NCBI GenBank assembly: GCA_030248225.1
Contig: JASANE010028077.1
Location: forward strand, 1 to 64,000
DNA length: 64,000 bases
Reading direction: 5' to 3'
Source: Trileptium ribeirensis
Lineage: Eukaryota > Nematoda > Enoplea > Enoplida > Thoracostomopsidae
Shown here piece after piece: positions 45,456 through 56,149 of the stretch. The notes beneath the pieces are model-generated. The model did no database searches and was not told the origin of the DNA. It saw nothing but the letters and a program-made list of their open reading frames with translations. Made by a program: the position numbers and the translations under genes. Every line of letters starts with the position of its first letter. The first letter of the stretch is position 1.

Positions 45456-47979
45456 GTGGCGGCTGTTATGGCTGATAGCGGTACGGCAATAACACCTAGA
45501 CCATCTCCTCTACGACGAATAGGGACAAGTCAATATTGGCGTAATCGGCGCGCCAGTGAAATGCGATCGCTGAGGCAGCAGATGGCACAGATGAAGCAAC
45601 AATTGAAAGCAGCGAACCTACGATACTACAAGGCAACTCGGAAGTTGTCGCGGTCACGTTCAAACACGTCGTTCTCCAGTGGCGACACAAGTGGTAGTTT
45701 TTTGTCGCCTCGCTACGCATCGACGCCGTATGATTGCGGCGGTCGTGACGCCGATCGCCATGACGATGATAGATACGATTGTGATGGCCTGCATGAAGAT
45801 AGCCGCGATGATAGTAATTGCGATCCTGCTGATGACGAGTTAACGCCTGGCAAGGCAGCACGGCTGATCATGCAGAAATCCCCTCGTACAATAGAACGAA
45901 CATTGACCGGGGCGCGTAGCCGGCGACAGAAGCGATTCCTGACGCAGTTTATGTATGTTCTGTTTGAGAAATTCGCGTCCGAATACCCCGACGTTAAAAT
46001 TGGCTATACCTCTTTCACTACGCTAAGGCCGAAACGCGTCATGCAGTTCTCTGAGTCCGATCGATCCGTGTGTCGGTGCATATATCATGAAAATTCACAG
46101 TACCAGCTTACAGCCCTGTTCAATATCGGTCTCGTTTCTACGAAAAGCTTGAACGTAGCAGTCGACGAAATGATTTGTCGCCGGGCATCGGACAACCCGG
46201 TCGTGCTGGAGGAAACCCCTCAGTGTTTTTGCGGCAGTGTGACCACTGCCGGTACAGCGACTTACATGGTTTGGTGACGGCCAGCGAGGCATCAATGGAT
46301 AAACCTGTGCACTGGGAACGATGGCGAACGGACCCCAGCGGCCGCACCGAGTTGCATACAGTCTCGATGACCGAAGATGACTGTCTTCAGGACCTCGTGA
46401 ATTATATGAATAGCCACTTTTTGCCACATCACTACCACACCATCATGCAATTCCGAGCCGTCAAAGCTATCAGGACTCTGCAGCCACCAGGAACACTTCT
46501 AATTCAAGCGGACTACGCGCAGAATTATGCCTGTTCGTTGCAGAACGCCATCTACGCTCATCATTGGCACCATCATAGTGTCACTTTGGTGCCCTTTATG
46601 AACACTTTCTATGGCCTTGCAGGTAACGCTAGTAGCGGCGCCGGTGAAAGTAACAACAAAAACGATGCAGCCGACGCGGCGGTGGCGCCGACCACCTCAA
46701 CAATGCCAGTCGTCCAGTGTGTCTCGCCGGTGGCATAGGTGGCCATGGCGGTGGTATCAAGGGTGCCTCAGTGGTGATACTTTGTGTGGCTGTGATACTT
46801 GAATGACTTAAAAAGTGAGAATATCTTACATACCGTTTTCAATGTAATGGTGGTTAAAGTAAAGTTTTTAAGCTATGCTGGTTAAACACGGTCGAATTGG
46901 CCATATCACATTTTTACCCCCCACCCCCGAACACATTATTTTTTTGCGAAAAATAGAGTGGATGATATGAAAAAGGCCACTGGGTGTTGTTTCTAGAATT
47001 TATGAGTGGTTTTGAACGAAAATAAATAATTACCCCCCCCCTCAACAAACTTTATCCCCCCCGACCACAAGCAACTTCCGGCATTCTAACATATCTGGCA
47101 ATGGGTATGTTGTGAATTTTTTTTGCATAACACTTCCCCCAGGCTAAACTATCGATATAAATAGCTACCGTTTATGGCCGCTTCGTTTCCATTTAATAAC
47201 CGGTATAAATCGGCCATGTTTTAAAAGTGTTAAATTTGACCTAAGAATAGGCATAAAAAGCTTAATTTTTGATATACGGAGTTCCGCATAACGTCATTTT
47301 GACCGCGCTGACGGGCTGCACGAGATACGATCACAAAATCGAGGCTAGATGCAACCTGGAGCATACCAGAGGCCATTTTATGGTACCTTGCGGAGCAGCA
47401 GGGGGTGGTATTTGGGAAGCCATAGCATAAAAACGGTTAAAAAATTTACTATAACGACCTCAAATTACGGATCCTTGATGTTTTTTGGTCATAGGGTGTA
47501 AAAATGAAGATAATCGGAGCCAAAAAAGTCATTAGTCATTTTTTCTGGGGCAAAAGGTCATCGTAGCGTGAAATGACTCTCCAACGATTCCATGTTAGTA
47601 ACTTACGACAAACTATACTGTCAATCAAGTGTCTTTATCAGTTAATTCGAATATACTTGTGAGACCATAACAAAGACCGCTTCGAGTATTCCATCTCGCA
47701 ACAGTAATTCACTCTGGCAGGAACTGGGGCGAGTACAGATAGTCTGTGTTAATTGACTTCCTAATACGAGGTTCGAAGCTGAGCTTCCTTCCAAAGATCT
47801 TTTAAATTTCCAGAAAAGCAATTATACATCCACAGCTCATTAAAGAAACAATGGCTGTAATTTTTAGCACACATTACTGGCTTCTCATAAGTGTCGAAAA
47901 GGCGTAGGCGGTGTCGAGAAACTGTCAATTCTTGCGAGATCTGTGAAATGTGTCCTTTTCAGTTATCCATAATACACGT

Positions 47980-48520
47980 GACAGTGCTACACACCCTTAG
48001 ATCGAGAATTTTTCCCCAGACTGGACAACACCATCCTTATGAGCTCAGAAGCTTTGATAAAGCTCACGTTTTGGTTTCGTGGTGCAAATTTGATAAATTC
48101 GCGGTTATGTGGTTTTCACGTTATTAATGTTCCCACTGTTTGGGACGTTTGTCCCCTGTATTCGCGACCCTACTGTGTAAACAGTCAAGGTTACACCCAT
48201 ACAGTAAATCAATTGCTGAGAGTGTACGACACACCCTTAGCTACTGCATTTTTTCTTTATAGCGTCGGACACACCATTAGCTACCAAGTTGGTGGCGCGA
48301 ATCAATTGCAACGGACACCTTCTGTAGCTAATGCGGTTTATTAATCATATGTGTTGTGTAGTATTTTTTAATACTCGATAATTGTATCTAGGCCATATGA
48401 CTGTTGATGAAATAATGTCGTACACTGTCAATAAAACTGCAAGAAGACATGTTGTGCTTGACACGTCGAAAAATGGCAATACACCCTAGCTACCTTTAAA
48501 AATTGAGAAAAACACAAGGG
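47980..48520. repeat. Iterated ACACACCCTTAGCTAC motif
   Basis: Variants occur near 47985, 48229, 48268, 48312 and, inverted, about 48480-48530. A GTTTGGGACGTTTGTCCC phrase at about 48136 has a partial inverted counterpart at about 48577 ('ccaaacgttggggaca'). This may be a small element within the host hAT-like element. Confidence 0.5.
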
Positions 48521-49171
48521 TGTGTAAGACACTTTGATGGTGATAATGTGCCTGATACTGTGTGGTGTACATAGGTTCCAAACGTTGGGGACATTATAGC
48601 GTGAACGCCGCATTAGTTTCAGCGGGATTCTTCCACCAATCATACAGGGCATCTTAACGTAATAACATAAAAAGGTAAGCGGTAACATTAGTTAGAAATT
48701 TATACATTCGCAATAGGAATATAATTATTTTAAGAAAAAATATTTATGTTGTAGGGTTCTAATGCCTGCTGAATTGGCTGCTTCCCACGTAAGTACAATT
48801 GCATTTATCGTACGCAACTACCAAACTTGTACGGGAAATGAATGGGCCCCATCTAGCCATCAACGTACAACTAAGTATTGAAAAAATTCCAAAATTCTCT
48901 TGCCCTAACGTAGCTTTTATCGCGCCAAGAAGATCATCATAGGGGTAACGAAACACCCAACGTATTTTTAAAACAACGACACCGTCGTGTTTAAGTGGTA
49001 AAATAACCTTTTATCCCCATCAATCACCCCAACAAACCAGGCACTCATTAATACTTCTTTGAATTTCGCCTTTTACTTGCAAGATTAGGTTCTAGTTCTG
49101 GTTCCGCAAAAAATCGAAGTCCCCATTGCGGTTGCGACTAATTTCTGTTCCGGTTACTCACGGGTAATTAT

Positions 49172-50174
49172 ATAAAAAATATACAACGACAGTAACGTTA
49201 CTACCCAACATGTTAAGTCATACGTTATGAACGATTTATTAAAACTTATGTTTATAAAATCATACAGCAATGTACACTTTTTATATGATTAATATAAGAT
49301 GTTGTTGCCAAACAGTTTCTTATTTGTATAATTTTTTAGCAATGGCGTACCCAGGCGGTCTCGATTCTCTCCCCTGTTCCTTCATCTAATTGTTTAAGCT
49401 TCATCACGTCGTCGAAAGAGAGGATGAATTACGTCAAAAATTTGCAGCCTGAAGGAGTAACTTACATCAAATGTTGGCGAATTTTATATACCTACATGAA
49501 TAATTGCTAAATTTGTTAGTCAAGAAAGTAACAATGCACCTTTTTCGTTTCTAGGTACCCCAGACTGTATAAAATAAAAAAGCTTGTTGGACGCCTATTT
49601 TAGACGTCCTGGCTACGCCTGTGTCTTTTGAAAATTAGCAAATTCATTTGAATACGGAAGAAATTAAACACATGACTTGGCACAATTTATTAGACAGCTA
49701 CTGTTGACCCATAGTGATCCTGATATAACAACGTCTGAACAATACGTCAACTTATAATAAAATAAAAGTGGGGAACAAATAATGCTTCACTTACAAGCTA
49801 ACATTATAATGCCAACTAACCTTTTTCGCTCTTCGCCCATTGATATAATATGCTTCAAATTGGGATACCTAAACACGAAAAAACTTCTGTTTATATGGAT
49901 CTCTCAGACTAAAAGTGTAACCAGAAAGGAAATAATTTTACATTAAATGTCTTTTCCGCAATTTTTTTTATTTCAATAAACAAATTTTTTTTCAAGAAAC
50001 GACAAAAACGTATGTGTTTATTTTTGATTATCCTTTAAAAAAAATTTGCATGCCCATGCACATACGAAGGAGTTGCGGGTTTGGCCATGTTGAACACACG
50101 GAGTCACATATGTTCCAGTCTTTACAACAAATACAACGCTATATGAACGGAACAGCAGAGTTATACTAACCTGA
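49172..50174. other. No supported gene
   Basis: AT-rich sequence with no long frame and no clear repeat boundary. Confidence 0.45.
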
Positions 50175-50535
50175 CTTTTCCAAAGAGTGGAGCTGGCTTT
50201 TTAGGTGCCCCCTAAAAAAGGAACCCCACCGGTTGCCCCCCCCCCCGGAAAATGTCTCTAGCGAAATTTTTGCCTCCCACCCCCATCCCGGTAAAAATAC
50301 CCCCGATGTTATACAAACTTGACAAATTTTTTGTACAAATCCCTAGATTTTATAAATTTCGAGAAAAAAATTGGTTGAATACTTGATTTTTGCGCCATGT
50401 CTGAGACAATAACAAATTCGCTAAAAAAATTAATTTCTAAGCCGGAGGTGTCTCCCGGCTCACGCCGGGGGTCCGTTCATGCGCCTAGCAAAATGAGGTG
50501 CCCCAGATCAAGGAGAAGAGCCCCGGTTCATGCCG
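50175..50535. other. G/C-run-rich block, possible small element
   Basis: Contains TTTTTAGGTGCCCCCTAAAAA (near-palindrome), a run of twelve or so C at about 50236, and 'tcccggctcacgccggggg'. It is out of keeping with the AT-rich flanks. I could not define matched ends. Confidence 0.4.
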
Positions 50536-51339
50536 CTGGCAAATTTTTTGGGAATAGAGAAGTAAGGTAACCAGCAGCGATCTTCAAACAATAAATTTTC
50601 AAACTTGTTCTACTTACTATTGAAATAATACGTGCTTGCCTGTGAAACGCGCTTAACGTTTCTAAGAACACCTGTACATAAATTTCGAGTTTTTCAAATT
50701 TATTGCCATTTTGTAAAATATCATCAAGCGATAAATTTTACCTTCGCAATCTCTATATAAACAGTAAAGTTTCAAAGGTAATGCTGCCACCATTGAAAAA
50801 GACCGATAGAAGCCCTGGTATCATACACTCTTGTTTAAACCGACATGTAAAAATCATGACTTAGTTGGAGAGACATGATTTTCAGTCACCGCTATTTGTG
50901 TAAGATATTTCGAACATTTCCTTATACAGAGCAGGCTTATCTCATGTTTCAAAAAGCCTAAAAGCTCCCAAGTCGGTTTGGCGCTTATTATTCTTAAACG
51001 GAAATTAGTATTTAAACATATTTCGCTGCTCCCAGCAAGTGAATAATAATAGAACTTTACTATAGCGTGTTGCTCTAAGAATATCACATTTAAATTTAAT
51101 CAATCCCAACGCACTACCAAAGAAAGATGCAAACTCTCACATGCTACAAAATAATGAATACAATATTCTATCACTGTAGTTAGTGCAATCCTCTTACTTG
51201 CGATCGCTAATCTGTCCAACTTCAGACGTTGCAATTTCCGGAATCAGATGAAAAATTGTCTCATAATAGTCCGAGTTTTTGAACTTTTCTGATATAATGA
51301 GAGCACTCATTTCAACCTGCAACATGAACTGTAGAAACT

Positions 51340-51466
51340 CTGGTCTGTCCACAGCCCTCCGAAAAGTTGGGGAACTTTGGCCCCCCATGTTCATGCCGAG
51401 TGGGGGCGAAGATAGAAGGATTTGGAAAGTGGCGGTCCCCCCATCCCCCAACCGTGGACAGGCCAA
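51340..51466. mobile_element. MITE with CTGGCC-type ends, short copy 3
   Basis: The left end CTGGTCTGTCCACAGCCCTC and right end CCGTGGACAGGCCA match copies at 36831 and 59105 with a few changes. Only 127 bases, with an internal 'ccccccatgttcat' phrase kept. No target duplication remains. Confidence 0.75.
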
Positions 51467-51733
51467 GGAATACACGTACACTAAAACGACATCTGTTTAT
51501 TGCTAATAAACGCAGTTACTTCGGAGCAAAGTTCACGCTGAAACCTATCAATATGTTCACACCAGGGTTTTTTCAAATATCCACGTTTTCCGTGAGTTTT
51601 TTTTTATTTATTCTGGGCATTTAAAAATTGTGCTTTGTAAAAAAAATTGAGCTTTTCGGACTTTTGCTGTGTCTTCCGCACTGGAAATGTATAGTCACGG
51701 ATAGAGTTGCATAAAAGCCCATGCACACACACC

Positions 51734-51962
51734 TACAGTACTCGCCAGAAATGAGTGTCACATTTCGAACGAACGAACATCGAACAGAAATCGAACAAAA
51801 TTTATTTATTCTCGAACACTTTTCGAACAAAGTTCCAACAGCTTTCGAACAAATTTAAAAAGTGCGCCAAAATTTCGAACACGTCTCGAACAAAATTCGA
51901 ACAAAATTTTGAATTTATCGACCGAACATCGAACGAACAGCACTCATTTCTGGCGAGTACTG
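51734..51962. mobile_element. Tc1/mariner-type MITE, TCGAACAAA interior
   Basis: The ends CAGTACTCGCCAGAAATGAG are perfectly inverted over 20 bases and flanked by TA at 51732-51733 and 51963-51964. The interior is a run of 'ttcgaacaaa' units. No gene. Confidence 0.93.
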
Positions 51963-51964
51963 TA

Positions 51965-53296
51965 AATGTGTTTAAATGCATTTGCCTGAGTGTGCGTTTA
52001 AACGAATTTACGCGCTTGTGCAGTTAATTCTGTACGTCACTATAAATATTACTGTGGACGCAAAAATTAATCGCTTTGGCTAAAAACTGAACCCTAAGGA
52101 AAACGCATGAGGGTTGCCACAAACGAGAAAAAACTGGAAAACAATAGAAATTAAAAGAGAGACCGAAAAACAGAAAACTGCAAATAAAATAGAAATTTAT
52201 CATTTAACGCTGGAGATATATTTTTATTTGTCAGTAGCTCAGTCTTTGTTACCGCTAAGAAATTAATAACGAACCACTATGCAAAATACTTTTATCGAAA
52301 ACTCTGCTGTAAATTTTAACACTAAAAATAAATTTTTGGCAATTTTTTTAAAGTTGTGGTGTTTCGCCTCCTACCAGTGCGCATTCCAAATTGCAACGTT
52401 TCAGATTACCTAACGGAGCGGACACATAATGCCGCGCAAGGCAGTTAAAGCTTAAGAGAGGGACAACTGTGCGCGGCGATAGCCGTACTAGAGGGAGGTC
52501 AAGTCTACTGGAGCGGTTCACGATTGCTTCGCGGAAAGGGGTGTTGGGGCGCCAATATTTATGCTTCTTAATAGTCGCTACACTGTATTAGCAAGATCCC
52601 TGTTTGACTTGTGTGATTACTGAGTGGCCATACAGTGCAAAAGGTAACTCTGAAGTAAAGTCAATACTAATACATGGGGACTGCTGACACAACGAAGCTT
52701 CAATTTTTCAACTTCAAAGTCGTGTTGAGGAGGACTGCATGCTTAAAACACAAAACCGTGCCTTCGGGTAAGAGATCGCACTGTTCAACAAGCCGCAGGC
52801 CATATCGAAAATGAATAATGAGATTTTAACAGATATACTGATTACGGAAGGTTGACTCAATTAATTAAAAAAACTTCCCTTCAATTATACCGAGGACAGG
52901 CATTCATCCCGCACGCGTACGTATACAAATAAATTATTAATGCCAATATAACGTGTGGCTGTACATTTCACAATTACGTTAACTACAGGGAAAATTGCCC
53001 TGAACAGGCAAGAAAAAAGAAACCCCTGCGCGCACTAGGAGTATTGTTTCTTATACTGCAGTGAAAAATGTTAGTTTCATTTTTTTATTATTATAGCAGT
53101 GGTGAAGCTGAAATTATTGCGACAACCAGTGTATTGTATTGGAAAAATGCTTTGGTTAAATGCTACTTTAGGTATTTTGCTTAAAATGTAGTTGCTAAAA
53201 TTACCGTAGACTAGCCTATAGGTAAAACCCTGTTGTGTACCTGCCATGAAATTGTTTTAAACGTGTATCCATCCGCTGAAATCACCCACGTGGTAT
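51965..53296. other. No supported gene
   Basis: 52370-52560 is less AT-rich and includes 'gcgcggcgatagccgtac'. 52985-53045 ('ttgccctgaacaggcaaga') resembles 32107-32130 ('tgccctatacgggcaaga'), a short dispersed hairpin-forming phrase. No frame is convincing. Confidence 0.4.
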
Positions 53297-53926
53297 AGAA
53301 TATCTTACATACCGTTTTCAAGTTAACCATGCTGGTTAAACACGGTCGAATTGGCCATTTCACATTTTTACCCCCCCCCCCCCCCGCCAAATTTTACCAC
53401 CCCCCGACCACCAGCTACTTCCGGCATTCTAACATATCTGGCAAAGGGTATGTTGTGAATATTTTGCATAACACTTCCCCCAGGCTAAACTATCGATATA
53501 AATAGCTACCGTTTATGGCCGCTTCGTTTCCATTTAATAACCGGTATAAATCGGCACCATCGTGTTTTAAAAGTGTTAAATTTGACCCAAGAATAGGCAT
53601 AAAAAGCTTAATTTTTGATATACGGAGTTTCGCATAACGTCATTTTGACCGCGCTGACGGGCTGCACGAGATACGATCACAAAATCGAGGCTAGATGCAA
53701 CCTGGAACATACCAGAGGCCATTTTATGGTACCTTGCTGAGCAGCAGCGGGGTGGTATTTGGGAAGCCATAGCATAAAAACAATTAAAAAATTTACTATA
53801 ACGACCTCAAATTACGGATCCTTGACGTTTTTTGGTCATAGGGCGTAAAAATGAAGATAATCGGAGCCAAAAAAGTCATTAGTCATTTTTTCTGGGGCAA
53901 AAGGACGTCGTAGCGTGAAATGACTC
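53297..53926 (+). mobile_element. Right-end fragment of an element 2 relative
   Basis: Aligns with 46817-47579 from 'agaatatcttacatacc' to the terminal inverted repeat, with high identity. It keeps two poly-C subterminal motifs (about 53367-53390 and 53396-53409). The left end and gene are missing. The loss of the left part means it could only be mobilised with another end nearby. Confidence 0.88.
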
Positions 53927-54398
53927 CTGGCCAATTGCCATTTTAGCGATTGAATGTATTATTATTTATCTCATTTGAAAAAATCAACAATGTAAGAAAA
54001 AGGGTAATAACCAGGGGTTGACTGTCCTAGCCATCTTCCAGGGTGATTTTAGAGGTTGGATGCACGATTAAAACATTTATTTCGAATGAAATTTGCAATA
54101 TGGCAGGTACACAACGGGGGTTTCCCCTATAGTCCAGTCATAGTCATTTTAGCGACTACATTATTTTATAAAGCATTTTTTCCAAAATACCTAGAGTACC
54201 AATTACCAAAGCATTTGCAAATACCCTGGCTGTGGCAATAATTTCAGCTTGACCACTACCCACCGGGAGCAACCATTTTTCAACTATCTTTATTACCACT
54301 ACGTGAAGCAGTATAAGTATTATATCTCAAAACACCAAAATGGCTCAAACTAACACAGAGTTTAAGATAACAATTTTAACGATCTATGATTACTATCT
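53927..54398. other. No supported gene
   Basis: Plain AT-rich sequence between the element 2 fragment and the next MITE. Confidence 0.4.
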
Positions 54399-54880
54399 CT
54401 GGCCTCTCCACAGAGGCCCCCCAGAATTTTCGATCTCCCAGGAATTCGGCGTTTCCCCCTCTCCAGGTCAGGCCCAGTAAAATTTTGGCTTCCCCCGGGT
54501 CCATTTGCCCAGCGCCCACATGTGTTTTGAGGCGACACCAAAAATGATCATCCTAACAAAAAACGGTTATAACAAAAATCAATACAACTACTTATATTTG
54601 GACTATTTATGATAAAAAATTATGTAAAATGAAGTGCGGCCTTCAGAAATACGCACTGTAAGTACTTAAATAACGAACGTGCAACAAAAAAGATATACAT
54701 GTTGTACATGCATTAAAAACACGAAAAAAGCAATTATAAAAACCCCAGTGACCTGAGGTGGTTTTCCACGAAGTAACCTGGAGAAAATTCCGCAGGTATT
54801 GTCAGTTTCCCCCCAAGTTGGAACTGGAGGCCCCAGCTCAAAGCCCCCATCTCAAGTATTTGGTCTTGTGGAGAGGCCAG
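54399..54880. mobile_element. MITE with CTGGCCTCTCCACAG ends, copy 4
   Basis: The left end CTGGCCTCTCCACAGAGGCC and right end TTGTGGAGAGGCCAG are inverted. Flanks TATCT and TATAT match at four of five bases. Subterminal 'ccccccagaa'-like and 'cccccatctc' phrases are present. It is a related subfamily with TCTCC in place of TGTCC. Confidence 0.75.
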
Positions 54881-55740
54881 TATATCGACACCCAAAGTTA
54901 CTATTTCCACCCAGAACAACCATTTTTCAGCCATCTGTATCACGTTACATGACTGAGTGCTTGCCTGATGCGAAAACACTCCGGAAAATAGCCAAATATA
55001 GATTTTTGCCATTTGTGGCGCAATGCACGCACATAAAGTCAAAAAACGCCACCAGTTTAAAAACTATCTCCCTGAAATTTACGATGCGCAACGTTCACAA
55101 AAAGCATAGTCACTGCTATAGAACATTTTTCATAAGTGTAGCAACAGTTCGTTTCATTGTTACTACAGAATTGATGTTATAGTCGTTCCAATTGCACAAC
55201 ATTTATAGTGATTGTGCAAGCTATCGATACAACGAGCAGAAGTTGATGTAGCAATATTTAGTGTTATTAATACAAATTTTGTAGCAATAGCGTCCGTAAT
55301 TATAACCAGATCTGTAGCAAAAGGTGAGGATATTACACTTACCTGTAGTTTAGGTATTATATATCAGTGTCAGTGTTACATATTACAATAAATTCAATCA
55401 GAAAAGTTTTTGCACAGTTGGCCGATACTTGAGGAAGCCCTGCGTCGTTACACTAGCACATTTTCAAAAACATATAACATGCAACTTTGCAATATTTCAT
55501 TTATTCATTCATCTGCTTATATCAGAATTTATTAAAAATAGAACATGTGATTCGGTTATCGAGAAATAGATTACAAATGTCACCGTATATCATTTATAAT
55601 AAATGTTATTTGTGCGTATTCTCTATTATTCGGTAGCTAAGCGTGACAATAATTACGCGGAACGATGTTTGTTCCTATGCAACATCATGCACTGCCATTC
55701 ATAAAAATCGTCAATTGTTACGCTCACAATTTTATATATT
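54881..55740. other. No supported gene
   Basis: AT-rich, no repeat or frame worth reporting. Confidence 0.4.
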
Positions 55741-56149
55741 ACCGGGTTTTTTTCGGGTCCAAATTCTAGGGGGAGCCCAGGGGTGGTGCCCCTCAAGCTC
55801 GGGGGGGGCACACCATTTTAGGGGAGGGTGAATGACACATAATATACATTATATATTTATGCCGTACACTACCCAGCGGATCGTAGCTACCGCTATGCGT
55901 TGTTCCAAATCCCTACATGTAAATTTAGACAGCGATAGACCTATAAACTATTTTGTGTATAGTTAATTTTAGGTATGTCAGTCGGTATGCTAATGGTAAC
56001 TATAATTTTTTTAAAATAACATTTTTAAAATTCTCGGGGGGAACTCGAAATTCCAGGGGTGGTGGTTTAGGGGGAGAGGAGGAGGTTTAGGGGTGGTGGA
56101 GCCGGGTTTAGGGGTGGTCCCCCTTAGCCCCCTGTAAAAAAACCCGGTA
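55741..56149. mobile_element. MITE with ACCGGGTTTTTTT ends
   Basis: ACCGGGTTTTTTT at 55741-55753 and AAAAAAACCCGGT at 56137-56149 are a perfect 13-base inverted pair. Flanks TATATATT and ATTATATT match at six of eight. 'aggggtggtg' phrases are iterated inside both ends. No gene. Confidence 0.78.

Larger units (their letters stand above)
44200..46738 (+). pseudogene. Putative transposase of element 2, spliced, C-terminus missing
   Basis: Exon 1 runs from the ATG at 44200 to 44351, exon 2 44501-44672, exon 3 from 44808; both introns (149 and 135 bases) have GT...AG borders, and the frame is kept throughout. Exon 1 is Ser/Asp-rich, exon 2 basic, and exon 3 starts with the 23-unit AVASSGSG array. 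Then come a coiled-coil-like stretch (LRQQMAQMKQQLKA) and an acidic linker. A conserved block follows (YPDVKIGYTSFTTLRPKRV, CRCIYHEN). A frameshift in a T-run near 46225 shifts reading to the frame ending at 46738, with a CDHC motif and LIQADYAQNYAC, where the first catalytic Asp of an RNase H-like core would be. The rest of that core is absent. I recall this as an uncharacterised family of aquatic invertebrates and fish. Confidence 0.7.
43099..47579 (+). mobile_element. DNA transposon element 2 with poly-C subterminal repeats
   Basis: The ends GGGTTATTTCACGCTACGAT (43099 onward) and, reading back from 47579, GAGTCATTTCACGCTACGAT, are inverted over 29 bases with two mismatches. Flanks TCCA (43095-43098) and TCCA (47580-47583) may be a 4-bp target duplication. 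A TTTTAC(n)GACCA motif with long C-runs is iterated: 43126-43141 (inverted), 43486-43506, 43668-43684, 43815-43833, 43836-43857 and 43990-44009 on the left, and 46912-46932, 47031-47045 and 47052-47066 on the right. The middle holds a spliced gene on the plus strand. A separate right-end fragment is at 53297-53926. Confidence 0.88.
42695..49163. mobile_element. Element with hAT-like ends hosting element 2
   Basis: The left end CAGGGAGTAATCGGAATTCC is the same family as the copies at 26412 and 60429. The right end near 49163 reads TTCCGGTTACTCACGG, a worn version of the expected end, preceded by 'ggttctagttctggttccg' as in copy 1. Flanks GTAGTTAT (42687-42694) and GTAATTAT (49164-49171) match at 7 of 8 bases. 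Without element 2 the remainder is about 2 kb, and I see no hAT transposase in it. Confidence 0.6.

Noticed and set aside
45010..45492. 160-codon second frame of Val-Ala-Gly-Gln-Trp-Arg-Arg-Leu units
   Set aside because: It is the out-of-phase reading of the 24-base coding repeat; the other frame connects to conserved sequence on both sides.
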